From NCBI RefSeq assembly GCF_001999465.1, contig NZ_MQMF01000001.1, positions 744,001 to 808,000 of the forward strand: a stretch of DNA of 64,000 bases. Direction: 5' to 3'. The position numbers and the translations under genes were made by a program. Origin of the DNA: Fictibacillus arsenicus. Lineage in GTDB: Bacteria; Bacillota; Bacilli; Bacillales; Fictibacillaceae. Position 1 is the stretch's first letter; each line of letters starts with the position of its first letter. The notes beneath the pieces are model-generated. The model did not search any database, was not told the origin of the DNA, and saw only the letters and a program-made list of their open reading frames with translations. This document shows positions 28,617 through 37,229 of this stretch, one piece after another.

Positions 28617-29120
28617 TTAGTCCTTCTTTATTATTTCTTCTGGTTCTAATTGCATTAAATAATATTCAACGGCATCTATTTGTTTTGAACAACCGTTTAA
28701 AATAAAAGCAGGCTCAGCAGGTTCTTCCATTAGTATTTCAGAACAGATATCTTTGTAAATGCCTTTGTCTTGTCCTGCATAACCATCATGGGAATTATCA
28801 TAGGTGTAATAAAATTTTTCTCCGTCAAAAACAAGATCCTTAAAGATGGGGTCTCCTTCCATTGTATAACTCGTGATTCGAATTTCATCTTTCTTTTTAG
28901 CATTCGTATTTGCTAAAAAATCCCGAAACCGTTCAATATTGTAATCTTCATATCCCCATATAACATCTCCTCTCTTTTTTGCCTCATTCAAGTTATAAGC
29001 TTCTGAAGAGGGTTCGTTAATAGGGAGAAGAGCTGCTGTTTCCCGTCCATCTCCATGTTCATATAAACCGTTTAACCAAATACCCGCCGTAATCATAGCA
29101 ACTAAACTTAAAATCTTCAT
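28617..29120 (-). CDS. DUF4362 domain exported protein
   Basis: A 167-residue protein with an N-terminal hydrophobic signal segment (about 1-20) that lacks a lipobox cysteine. The body contains NEAKKRGDVIWG, then KDEIRITSYTMEGDPIF and FYYTYDNSHDGY, the pattern of DUF4362, a family of secreted Bacillus proteins of unknown function. TGAGGAGG precedes the ATG. It stands alone next to the large repeat. No catalytic residues are evident. Confidence 0.78.
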   Translation of the reverse strand: MKILSLVAMITAGIWLNGLYEHGDGRETAALLPINEPSSEAYNLNEAKKRGDVIWGYEDYNIERFRDFLANTNAKKKDEIRITSYTMEGDPIFKDLVFDGEKFYYTYDNSHDGYAGQDKGIYKDICSEILMEEPAEPAFILNGCSKQIDAVEYYLMQLEPEEIIKKD

Positions 29121-29269
29121 TTTACCTCCTCAAATAATCCATTTATTAGATTAGATGATAAATAAAAGCATTTGGTCGCAATTTCCATTTCCAATTAAAA
29201 TGTGATTTAAGTTAAAATGAAAATACAATCTTTTTCATTAAAATCTGCTTAACTAAGAGGAGAAATTTT

Positions 29270-30169
29270 ATGAATTTGGAACAGATAAAATACATTGTAG
29301 AAGTCGCAAAAGAAAGTTCGATTACAAAAGCTGCTGACAAGCTACATCTCTCCCCATCTGCGATTAGTCAATCCATCACTCAGTTGGAAAAAGAGTTTGG
29401 CATCTCTATATTTACGCGTTCACGACACGGTACACTCCCGACAGCAGAAGGAAAATTTATCGTCTCTAAAGCGTATGAAATTCTGCATAAGATGGATGAA
29501 CTGCAAAAAGAGCTTTCTATTAACCAAAAAGCTAAAAAACTATCATTAAAAGTAGGCTGTGCACCGGCACTCACTTATATGGTGTATGATGCTTTTATCC
29601 TGTTTCATGAGCAGTTTCCTGAGGTCAACGTTATGATCAAAGAAATCGACCAGGAACATATTTTAGAAGAAATTAAGAATGGAAGTATTGATATCGGTCT
29701 AAGTTCCTTTACAGAGTTTGATTTATCTTCTATGAAGCATGAGAAAGGAATTAGCTACGAACCGCTGTATACGGGTTATGTTTGTGTTTGTGCAGGAAAG
29801 AAATCTCCTCTATATTATAAGGAATTTCTAACGCCTGATGAACTGGCCGATCAAAAGATCGTCATTTACAATTCAAAAGGCGGAACAACCTTTAATGATA
29901 CGTATTTTAATAATAATCAGATTCTGTTTTCATCAAACAATGTTGAAGTGCTGCGATCAGCTATTCTAGACGGACATGCGTTTTCTTTTGTTTTGAACTT
30001 TACTTTTAAAAAGAACGCAGATGTACTTAATGGTAATTTAGCCCTCATTCCATTTAAAAATCCAGATCTGATTTCTCAAGATTTTTGGACGCTTTATCCT
30101 CTTACAAAAGGTATCACGGCAGAAGCAAAAGAATTCGATAGAATTGTTAGGTATTTGCTAGATCAATAA
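29270..30169 (+). CDS. LysR family transcriptional regulator
   Basis: A 299-residue LysR-type regulator: N-terminal winged helix (about 1-60, with ITKAADKLHLSPSAISQSITQLEKEFG) and a periplasmic-binding-protein-like effector domain (about 90-295). GAGGAG precedes the ATG. No divergent gene lies directly upstream in the usual way, as the DUF4362 gene starts 150 bases away on the minus strand and would be the nearest target. The effector is unknown. Confidence 0.93.
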   Translation: MNLEQIKYIVEVAKESSITKAADKLHLSPSAISQSITQLEKEFGISIFTRSRHGTLPTAEGKFIVSKAYEILHKMDELQKELSINQKAKKLSLKVGCAPALTYMVYDAFILFHEQFPEVNVMIKEIDQEHILEEIKNGSIDIGLSSFTEFDLSSMKHEKGISYEPLYTGYVCVCAGKKSPLYYKEFLTPDELADQKIVIYNSKGGTTFNDTYFNNNQILFSSNNVEVLRSAILDGHAFSFVLNFTFKKNADVLNGNLALIPFKNPDLISQDFWTLYPLTKGITAEAKEFDRIVRYLLDQ

Positions 30170-30176
30170 CAAGCAG

Positions 30177-30359
30177 TTAGTTAGCATTCTGTTCTTTTTT
30201 TAACATGCTCTTTTGATAATACAAGATTAACTTATCCAGCACTTGACTTTGTTTTACAAGGTCATGGTTCGAAAAATCATTTGAGCTTGGTCTCAGGTCA
30301 TACATTTTTTGACGGCATCTTTTGATTTCTTGCAATAATAATTGCATCTCGTAATCCAT
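30177..30359 (-). CDS. Spo0E-like aspartyl-phosphate phosphatase
   Basis: A 60-residue helical hairpin protein. The signature S-Q-V-L-D-K-L-I (about 38-45) corresponds to the SxxLDxLI catalytic motif of Spo0E/YisI/YnzD phosphatases, which dephosphorylate Spo0A~P and restrain sporulation. AAAGGGA precedes the ATG. It is convergent with the LysR gene. This supports an endospore-forming host. The exact target is not determined by sequence. Confidence 0.85.
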   Translation of the reverse strand: MDYEMQLLLQEIKRCRQKMYDLRPSSNDFSNHDLVKQSQVLDKLILYYQKSMLKKEQNAN

Positions 30360-30696
30360 TAAAGCAATCCCTTTCTAGCACACTAGTTTATTCCATTTTC
30401 TGTTTATAATATAAGAATAGAACTTACCCCAAATTATGTAAATTTAATGTTTTTTAATAGTCTTTCAGTATTGCTGAACTTAATGAAAAAAGCCATGGAT
30501 CGATCAATTGGATATGGCCTCAAATACCCTAGTCACTTTAAAGATACTCATTTACATAAAGTGGCATCTTAAAAAATTCCACGTAAATAATCATTTATTT
30601 GTCCAATCAATTTAGACAAGCCTGCGTAAGATATAGCAGAAGGAGGATGTATTCGTATATTCTCTTTCCAAGTTTCAAAATAGGGGGGTGTCTATT
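30360..30696. other. Intergenic region without a recognised gene
   Basis: AT-rich, holding the presumed promoter of the Spo0E-type gene. A CACTTTA...TAAAGTG inverted pair occurs near 30535-30562. The end of the stretch is the promoter and leader of a 27-codon reading frame. Confidence 0.4.
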
Positions 30697-30780
30697 TTGA
30701 GTCTAATCAGAATTCTAGATAATTTCTTAAATAATAAGAAAAGAGCTAAGAGCAAGAAAAACAAAAAAAGAATTGGCTAA
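30697..30780 (+). CDS. Very small basic protein (27 residues)
   Basis: A TTG-started frame of 27 codons preceded by a strong site (AGGGGGGTG, 6 bases before TTG). The peptide starts MSLIRILDNFLNNKKRAKS and ends in a lysine-rich tail. A strong terminator begins 10 bases after the stop, which supports a real transcript. I do not recognise the family. The short amphipathic head with a basic tail resembles small membrane-associated or ribosome-associated peptides, but no function is claimed. Confidence 0.55.
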   Translation: MSLIRILDNFLNNKKRAKSKKNKKRIG

Positions 30781-30790
30781 CCCCAATAAT

Positions 30791-30818
30791 AAAGAGCTGA
30801 CCTGATGGTTAGCTCTTT
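30791..30818. terminator. Bidirectional terminator
   Basis: AAAGAGCT-GACC-tgat-GGTT-AGCTCTTT hairpin between the 27-codon gene and the convergent AEC transporter gene. Confidence 0.88.
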
Positions 30819-30829
30819 CATTTACATAT

Positions 30830-31735
30830 TTATAATAGGATGGCTAGCAAAACAGGCAATGTAATCAATGAAAGAAGAGTGCTGACTAAAGTAGCGCTGG
30901 ATACAAAATCTGGTTCTGTCCCAAATTGAAGGGCGTACATGGTTGTGTTCGCCGCCGATGGCATGGCCGCCATTAAGACCATGATTGCTTTAAGCATTGG
31001 GTCTATCGGCAAAAAGAGAGTGATGCCATACGCGATCGCTGGTGAAACGAATAATTTTAATAATAGCGAGTATGTCAACTTTTCGACTTGAACATTTCGC
31101 AATGAAATTTTCGCTAGCTGCATACCCAAAATAATCATGATGGTCGGTATAGCAGAGTCTGCGACTAGATCGAGAGCTTCTGCAATGGAACCTCCTATTT
31201 TGATATCCAGCTGTTGAAAAAGAACACCAGCTATCGCACCATATAGGATCGGCATTCTCACTACGGCTCTTAGCGCAGAAGAGATCCCATCGTTTTCAGG
31301 ACTTCCCTTTGCGGCGTAATATATGCCCACCGTGCACATTACCAGTTGCTGGATGACCATTAGAACAACCGCATAATCAAGTCCTGCAGCACCAAAAGCA
31401 AAAAGAGCGACAGGTGTTCCATAGTTTCCATTATTCATAAAAGCTGACGCGAGGATTATTCCGCACGTTTCACGCATGTTGTATTTTTTTATAAAACTGA
31501 CCGCGTACACGAACGCAATAAGCGTAAAACAAAGTACCAGCGTATAAATGAGCATGTACCCATATGTCTTCGTCAATGTAGTTTCATAGAAGGTACGGAA
31601 AACAAGAAAGGGAGACATAAGATAGAGCGCCATGGTGGAAAGCGATTGTGTATCAAAGCCAATTACCTTTTGCCCGATAAACCCGATAGAAAATATAGCA
31701 AAAACCGGCAAGACGATACTCAGCAGTTCTAACAT
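30830..31735 (-). CDS. AEC family transporter (auxin efflux carrier-like)
   Basis: A roughly 301-residue membrane transporter with about ten segments. The pattern NNGNYGTPVALFAFG (near 105-119) and the second-half MPSAANTTMYALQFG are typical of the AEC family, which includes bacterial malate and malonate permeases. Start is taken at the ATG at 31735, where GAAGAAGG lies 7 bases upstream; a GTG at 31759 is in frame but less favoured. It is divergent from the carbonic-anhydrase-like gene. The substrate is probably an organic acid. Confidence 0.9.
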   Translation of the reverse strand: MLELLSIVLPVFAIFSIGFIGQKVIGFDTQSLSTMALYLMSPFLVFRTFYETTLTKTYGYMLIYTLVLCFTLIAFVYAVSFIKKYNMRETCGIILASAFMNNGNYGTPVALFAFGAAGLDYAVVLMVIQQLVMCTVGIYYAAKGSPENDGISSALRAVVRMPILYGAIAGVLFQQLDIKIGGSIAEALDLVADSAIPTIMIILGMQLAKISLRNVQVEKLTYSLLLKLFVSPAIAYGITLFLPIDPMLKAIMVLMAAMPSAANTTMYALQFGTEPDFVSSATLVSTLLSLITLPVLLAILL

Positions 31736-31979
31736 GTATAAACCTTCTTCCTTTTTCACTTCAATTTTTACTTCATTTATCGTAACATACCGTTAATGCA
31801 GATGTTATAATTAGCTCTGTTAAATAGAAAGCTAAGTTAACCCCCTGCCAGAATACATTTCACCCTCAAACTTCATTCATAAGAACCGTAAACGTTTCAT
31901 TTTATTGTACCGATTAATTAGTTACCTCTACTACACCACTGCATATCATGATTAGATAAATTTATCAGAGGTGGTTCGT

Positions 31980-32675
31980 ATGAGAAGCATTGATTCCGAT
32001 GCTTGTTTCCAGCCGTTTATCAGTCCTAATCCCATAACTTCATTTAACCCTGTTCAGGTCTGTCCAACAATTGACAAAAGTGCGTTTATTAGTCCTTTTA
32101 CCAGTGTGATCGGTGATGTCACCATAAGAAAAAATGTGTACGTAGCTCCTCTTGTGAGCATACGAGCGGATGAAGGTACTCCTTTTTACTTAGGATCCAA
32201 CACAAACATTCAGGATGGGGTAATCTTGCATGGTTTGAAAGATAAATTCATTAGTGTAGACGGAAAGGATTATTCGATTTTCATAAACAAAGAAGTCTCC
32301 ATCGCACATGGAGCTCTTGTTCATGGACCTTGTTATATAGGCAAAAAAGTATTTGTTGGATTCAAAGCGATTGTTTATGACGCTATTATAGGGAGCGGAT
32401 CATTTATTTCGTACAATGCCGTCGTCACCAATGGGGTTCATGTTGCTAAGAATCGGTTCATCCCCCCTGGCGCTTACATCGATTCTCAAAAAAAAGCAGA
32501 TGCTCTCTCAAAGGTACCTGCTGATAGCAAAGAATTTGCAAGAGAAGTACAGCGAGTCAATCAGGAGTTCCCGGCTGGCTATCATTTATTGTTTGGCGAT
32601 TGCCGCTGTTCTTGCGGGGTTGCTTATACGGATCACGAATATAAATACAAAGAATATAAAAAAGATAAAGATTAA
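31980..32675 (+). CDS. Gamma-class carbonic-anhydrase-like left-handed beta-helix protein
   Basis: A roughly 231-residue protein of the CamH/gamma-carbonic anhydrase fold: hexapeptide repeats (SVIGDVTIRKNVYVAPLVSI and later) and three histidines in the zinc pattern, ILHG followed by AHGALVHG with i/i+5 spacing. The active Gln/Asn region (NTNIQDG) is present. After the beta helix comes a helical extension and an unusual tail with DCRCSCG and a repetitive acidic/basic Tyr-Lys end (EYKYKEYKKDKD). Start is the ATG at 31980 with AGAGGTGG upstream. Carbonic anhydrase activity is possible but not assured. Confidence 0.82.
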   Translation: MRSIDSDACFQPFISPNPITSFNPVQVCPTIDKSAFISPFTSVIGDVTIRKNVYVAPLVSIRADEGTPFYLGSNTNIQDGVILHGLKDKFISVDGKDYSIFINKEVSIAHGALVHGPCYIGKKVFVGFKAIVYDAIIGSGSFISYNAVVTNGVHVAKNRFIPPGAYIDSQKKADALSKVPADSKEFAREVQRVNQEFPAGYHLLFGDCRCSCGVAYTDHEYKYKEYKKDKD

Positions 32676-32772
32676 CAAGCTGATGCTGTTCTATGGAGGG
32701 AGCTGCAAGAGTTGCAGTAAAATCACATAGATTCCATTTGTAAAGCGCAGTTCATAAAATCTAAATAAGAGG

Positions 32773-32809
32773 AAAAAGCATCCGTTTGATTAAAACGGCT
32801 GCTTTTTTT
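32773..32809. terminator. Bidirectional terminator
   Basis: AAAAGCAtCCGTTT-gatta-AAACGGctGCTTTTTTT between the convergent carbonic-anhydrase-like gene and the PTS EIIC gene. Confidence 0.88.
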
Positions 32810-32836
32810 AATAATATTAATTGTTTAACTAGTGTT

Positions 32837-34105
32837 TTAGGCTAATCCTAATAGTTTCATAATACTTAAAATCAATACCCCAATTATGCCGAAATCTGAA
32901 TCACCAAATGTCGTTCCTTCAAAACCGACATCCCCTAGTAACACCAAAAGAATAGCAGGCAAGAAACTGATGATTAGGCCATTAGCAAATGATCCTAACA
33001 TCGCACCTCTTATACCGCCTGTGGCGTTACCGAAAACACCAGCAGCTGCACCAGTAAAGAAATGTGGTACTAGCCCTGGGACAATTACTTTCAATCCAAC
33101 AAGCGGAAGAACAAACATTGAGATCATCCCGGCGATAAAACTAAAGAGAAAACCGATGATTACTGCGTTTGGCGCGAAAGGAAACACTGTTGGGCAATCA
33201 AGAGCTGGTTTTGTATTCGGAGCTACTTTGTCAGCAATACCCTTAAAGGCTGGCACTATTTCCGCGATCAGCATGCGTACTCCGGTTAAAATAATATATA
33301 CCCCGGCCGCAAAAGTAATGGCTTGCATGAAGGAAAATACAATAAAATTAGAACCACCGGATAATTTCGTTTCAATAAAGCTCTGCCCCGCAAATAAGGC
33401 TACAACAACGAAGAATATTGTCATTGTAAGTGAGACTGCTACAGATGTGTCACGTAAAAAGCCAAGTGATTTAGGAACTTTTATCTCTTCAGTCGTTTTC
33501 TCTTTATTACCAAACCATCCTCCAACTTTTGCAGAAATATAATATCCAACTGTTCCGAAATGACCGATTGCGAAATCATCGCTTCCCGTTATTTTTCTTA
33601 CATATGGCTGAAGTAAGGCTGGAAAAACAACCATACAAAATCCTAATATAATGGAGCCAATAACAACGAGCGGAATACCATTCATTCCTCCTACAGAGAG
33701 AGAAACGGCTATCAAGCATGCCATGAACAATGTATGATGCCCTGTTAAAAAGATGTATTTCAATGGAGTAAAACGAGCGAGTATGATATTAACAATCATA
33801 CCAAAAACCATGATTAAAGCAGTTGAAGTACCAAATTTACTTTGTGCTGCAGCTACTATAGCCTCATTATTCGGAATCACCCCTTGTACATGGAAGGCAT
33901 GATCAAACATCTGGCTAAATACATTGAGCGCTTCGATTAACACTGTAGCTCCTGCACCGATAATGATGAAGCCCATCACTGTTTTCAAGGTACCCGATAC
34001 CACATCTGCAGCGGATTTACGCTGCAACAGTAATCCAAGGAGAGCAAAGAGCCCAACTAGAATTGAGGGTGTACCTAAAATATCTTTCATGATTAAATCC
34101 AGCAT
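32837..34105 (-). CDS. PTS system ascorbate-type EIIC component (UlaA-like)
   Basis: A 422-residue membrane component of a phosphotransferase system in the ascorbate/galactitol superfamily. About 11 hydrophobic segments are seen, with FTPLKYIFLTGHHTLFMA, SDDFAIGHFGTVGYY and the C-terminal GATGGIRGAMLGSFANG-like stretch (here GNATGGIRGAMLGSFANG) typical of UlaA. It is the last gene of an operon with an EIIB gene 29 bases upstream and a PRD regulator. No UlaG, UlaD, UlaE or UlaF gene lies nearby, so ascorbate as substrate is only a family inference. Confidence 0.92.
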   Translation of the reverse strand: MLDLIMKDILGTPSILVGLFALLGLLLQRKSAADVVSGTLKTVMGFIIIGAGATVLIEALNVFSQMFDHAFHVQGVIPNNEAIVAAAQSKFGTSTALIMVFGMIVNIILARFTPLKYIFLTGHHTLFMACLIAVSLSVGGMNGIPLVVIGSIILGFCMVVFPALLQPYVRKITGSDDFAIGHFGTVGYYISAKVGGWFGNKEKTTEEIKVPKSLGFLRDTSVAVSLTMTIFFVVVALFAGQSFIETKLSGGSNFIVFSFMQAITFAAGVYIILTGVRMLIAEIVPAFKGIADKVAPNTKPALDCPTVFPFAPNAVIIGFLFSFIAGMISMFVLPLVGLKVIVPGLVPHFFTGAAAGVFGNATGGIRGAMLGSFANGLIISFLPAILLVLLGDVGFEGTTFGDSDFGIIGVLILSIMKLLGLA

Positions 34106-34134
34106 CTTTTCCTGCTCCCTTCACTACGTCATCT

Positions 34135-34398
34135 TTAAATATGTTTTTCTAACTTTGACTTAATTTCTGAAATGTTCATCATATTTTCTAATGTAACGAT
34201 TGTTCGATTTCCATCGTCAAGCTGCCCAACAATATCGGCTGCTCCTATATAAATATCTGCTGGCACTGTTTTTGCTGAAGCGAGATCCGTATGTTCTACC
34301 TCTGCTGTTTTCCCCATTTCCGTTAAGGCTTTCTTCACATTCAGCTCCATGATGAAACTGCTCCCTAATCCATTACCGCAAACAACCATAATCTTCAT
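34135..34398 (-). CDS. PTS system ascorbate-type EIIB component (UlaB-like)
   Basis: An 87-residue cytosolic EIIB of the lactose/ascorbate type. The phospho-accepting cysteine is in the loop VVCGNGLGSS (about C7). Start codon overlaps the stop of the regulator gene as ATGA, so translation is coupled. It passes phosphate from an EIIA to the sugar carried by the EIIC encoded downstream. There is no separate EIIA gene; the EIIA domain is found at the C-terminus of the regulator. Confidence 0.93.
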   Translation of the reverse strand: MKIMVVCGNGLGSSFIMELNVKKALTEMGKTAEVEHTDLASAKTVPADIYIGAADIVGQLDDGNRTIVTLENMMNISEIKSKLEKHI

Positions 34399-36464
34399 TT
34401 TGTTTCCTCCTTCGAGTACTTTTGAACGTAATTTAATAGAACGGATTTATCTGTACTTTGTAAAATATCTTCAATGTTCGCAGGCTCACCCAAAAGTGTC
34501 GTTAACTGAACAAGTGCACGCAGGTGAGACTCACTATCGGCGGCAGCTAAAACAATAATGAGCCGGACTGGCTTATCCGGTGCAAAATCTACCGCTTCAT
34601 CTAGTTTTAATAAACTCATGGATAAGGAACGAACACCTTCCTCTGGTCGTGCATGTGGAATAGCAACTCCTGGTGTAATAACTACATATGGTCCGTTTAC
34701 TTCGATCGATTCAATCATTGCCTCGACATAACCTTCTTCAATCGTTCCTAATTCTAATAATGGTTTTGAGGCAGTACGGATTCCTTCTTTCCAATCGGTA
34801 ACCTTCGCTGTTAGTTGTATCGTTTGTGTTGTTAGTAACTCCTCTAGCACCGGTTTCTCTTCCTCCCCAAACTGAAGTTTCTTATTTTTCTGTGCGTACG
34901 TATACATATGTGTTTGTAGAGCTTTTTCTAAATCACTTTGATGATGGATCGTTGTATATTGAGCAATTATATTTATCAAGGAATCCACATCCAAGTTCTG
35001 CAGGGTATATCCATACAGCCTCTGCATCACTTGTTGACGCAGTTTATGCTTGTCCTGCACCTCTAGAATCGGAGGTACAACAAAAAGAAGTGCTTCCGTC
35101 CTCAAGTGTACCGTCGAAAATACTAGATCATAGGACAATGGATAATCTGCTGCATCCCTGACAGACAAGACATCTAAAAACAGCAGGTCTGGGAACAATT
35201 CTCTCAAGGTATATACCAAGATATTACTTATCCCAATCCCATTTGGACATACAACGATAGCCCGCTTTCTTTCATCAAGTGTTGTCCCTTGTTTGCGAAG
35301 CCATCCACCGAAATGAATCGTAAAATAGGCGATTTCATCTTCAGGAATCGGGTAGCCTATCACATTTTCGATCGGTGCTAACGACTTTTTTGTAACATGA
35401 TACAGTTCTGGATAAACTCTTTGAATCCGCTTTGTCATCGTATTAATAAGGGTTACACGATACTGCATCCGATAATAAGCAGGTTTAAAATGTACCAATA
35501 ATTGATCGTATAATTGTTCTTTGTCATGCAAGTGCACAAATGCTAACCTTTCAAATTCTTGAACTATCTTTTGGAGTAGATCTTGAAGGTTTTCATTATT
35601 TTCTTGCAAAGGAGATGCATCTTTTGTTCGATTCATACTCATTAAATGTACAGTAGCGTATAACTTCTCCCATTGACTCCATACCGATCTAAACGTATTA
35701 GATTGAGTCATTTCTTCCACAAATCGGTATTCTTTCGTAGAAGCTAGCTGTTCCCAATGATTTATGGAATGAATGGCTTCTCCTTTATCGATTAGCTGGT
35801 CCGTGGATAAAAACAAATAGACAAGTTCCTGTAATCGCTCATCGCTGAATGTGATTCCTAATTTACTCTCTAACGCTATCAGCTGCTTGTGAATTTGCTG
35901 TATCCTTTCCTCATGCTCACCCCATACACACTGTGTGATAAGAGGAACATTTCCACTATTCAATACATCGCGAATAAGCTGCTCAACGACATACCTTTTT
36001 TGATTGCTGTCTCCTTCTATCAAATAACCATTTTGCTTAGAGTATTTGATTTTTAACCGACTCTTTTGAGCCACTTCCTTAAGGCGCTGCAGATCTTTTA
36101 AGACAGTGTTACGAGAAACACCTGAAATGGATTGAAAGTGATAGACGGATAAGAGCTCCTGACTGAGTAGAAGGATAAGATAAAAAACGGTCTGCCTGTC
36201 TTCTTCTGAAAAAACATAAGTCCGTTTCGTGAGCTTTATGTCTAAGGACTCAACTCGAACTTTATCTGGCAAGTAATAACCGGCATTTTGATCATAGCCG
36301 ATTGGGAGGTAGCCTTGAGATTCAAGCCAATCGTTTGTTTTTCCTATCCCATATTGCAGCTGTCTTCGTGTCAGACCAGTCTGTGCTATTAGTTCGTTCA
36401 TTTTAAGATGGGATGATCTTTGTAGTAATTTTAAAAGAATTGTACTTCGTTCATCTAACAGCAT
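34395..36464 (-). CDS. PRD-containing BglG-family activator with EIIB and EIIA domains
   Basis: A 689-residue PTS-controlled transcription regulator. Order: N-terminal DeoR/Mga-like helix-turn-helix (about 1-130, with LLKLLQRSSHLKMNELIAQTG), two PTS regulation domains (about 165-375), an EIIB-like domain with the loop VVCPNGIG (about 390-480), and a C-terminal EIIA domain with phospho-His in GVAIPHARPEEGV. The start is the ATG at 36464 with GGGGAGG 8 bases upstream; the longer frame to 36554 lacks a site. It overlaps the EIIB gene by four bases. Its EIIA domain may supply phosphate for transport, as the operon lacks a free EIIA. Confidence 0.9.
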   Translation of the reverse strand: MLLDERSTILLKLLQRSSHLKMNELIAQTGLTRRQLQYGIGKTNDWLESQGYLPIGYDQNAGYYLPDKVRVESLDIKLTKRTYVFSEEDRQTVFYLILLLSQELLSVYHFQSISGVSRNTVLKDLQRLKEVAQKSRLKIKYSKQNGYLIEGDSNQKRYVVEQLIRDVLNSGNVPLITQCVWGEHEERIQQIHKQLIALESKLGITFSDERLQELVYLFLSTDQLIDKGEAIHSINHWEQLASTKEYRFVEEMTQSNTFRSVWSQWEKLYATVHLMSMNRTKDASPLQENNENLQDLLQKIVQEFERLAFVHLHDKEQLYDQLLVHFKPAYYRMQYRVTLINTMTKRIQRVYPELYHVTKKSLAPIENVIGYPIPEDEIAYFTIHFGGWLRKQGTTLDERKRAIVVCPNGIGISNILVYTLRELFPDLLFLDVLSVRDAADYPLSYDLVFSTVHLRTEALLFVVPPILEVQDKHKLRQQVMQRLYGYTLQNLDVDSLINIIAQYTTIHHQSDLEKALQTHMYTYAQKNKKLQFGEEEKPVLEELLTTQTIQLTAKVTDWKEGIRTASKPLLELGTIEEGYVEAMIESIEVNGPYVVITPGVAIPHARPEEGVRSLSMSLLKLDEAVDFAPDKPVRLIIVLAAADSESHLRALVQLTTLLGEPANIEDILQSTDKSVLLNYVQKYSKEETK

Positions 36465-36625
36465 CGAATTATCCTCCCCTGTCATAACTGTATCGATTTT
36501 TACATGAGATTTGTATCCTTTTACAGACCCTTTATTGTCTATACACCTGCACAATAATAAACTCTACTGATCTATATAGTAAATCTAGGCACAGTTTGAA
36601 CGATTTGCTGTAAAAAAACAAACAA

Positions 36626-36655
36626 AAAAGACGCTGATTTACCAGCACCTTCTTT
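36626..36655 (-). terminator. Terminator after the DUF1259 pseudogene
   Basis: On the minus strand GGTGCTG-gtaaat-CAGCGTC with two wobble pairs, then TTTTTTG. It lies about 25 bases after the stop of the broken gene. Confidence 0.5.
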
Positions 36656-36678
36656 AGCTTCATCTTTCAGTTATCCGA

Positions 36679-37061
36679 CTAAACACACCTTAACGCTCTT
36701 CTGACTTTCCTTGCAAAATCCAGTGGATCATCAACATCTTGAATATTAACATAAATCAATTTCGGATCATCGAACAGCCACTCATTGTGAATTGACGAAA
36801 CTTCTATACCTTGATTAAGAATCGCAGCAACAAATCCACTCACTTCTTTTTGCAGAAGTGCTACCCTTCCTAAACACAAAGCTTGTCCACATTTATCTTT
36901 TGATTCGTATGAGAAAGAAGTGGTGACTCTAAAACGCTTTCCCATGATCGTAGCTTTTATCTCATCTCGAGTTATCGTTGCCACACATTTTCCACCAGCG
37001 AATCCGGCTTGTCCATAATTCTTGCAAACTCTTCACAAATTAATTCTTCATTCATCTTCAT
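36679..37061 (-). pseudogene. DUF1259 protein gene with a frameshift near the 5' end
   Basis: The frame 36679-36984 encodes 101 residues with the DUF1259 (LppY/LpqO) signature: IKATIMGKRFRVT, ALCLGRVALLQKEV and HNEWLFDDPKLIYV. The ribosome site AGGAGGGG and ATG lie at 37061 in another frame, giving MKMNEELICEEFARIM, which is the expected DUF1259 start, before it runs into a stop. The expected join (NYGQAGFAGGKCVATITR) is found in the third-base-shifted frame, and the 77-base offset fits a one-base deletion near 37010-37022. Thus the gene is intact but for one indel, a recent pseudogene or a sequence error. No function is established for the family. Confidence 0.78.
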
Positions 37062-37135
37062 AAATTTATCCCCTCCTGTCACTATCAGGTTATGAATTAC
37101 CTAATAGATTCGAAATGGACATTAATCTACTTACA

Positions 37136-37169
37136 AAAGAAAAATCGCAGCGAACTCTTCTGCGATTTT
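37136..37169 (-). terminator. Terminator after the KinB-like gene
   Basis: AAAATCGCAG-aagagttcg-CTGCGATTTT then TTCTTTTG on the minus strand, about 60 bases after the kinase stop. Confidence 0.82.
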
Positions 37170-37229
37170 GTACCCTTTTCTATATATCTCGTCTGAATCA
37201 TTTAAGCTTTACTAATTCCATCTTCTCAC

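Noticed and set aside
28372-28620. Plus-strand frame of 82 codons
   Set aside because: Within copy B of the large repeat; no ribosome site and no family resemblance.
31880-31910. Possible catabolite-response element CGTAAACGTTTCAT upstream of the carbonic-anhydrase-like gene
   Set aside because: Four mismatches to the cre consensus over 14 bases, so not better than chance in AT-rich DNA.
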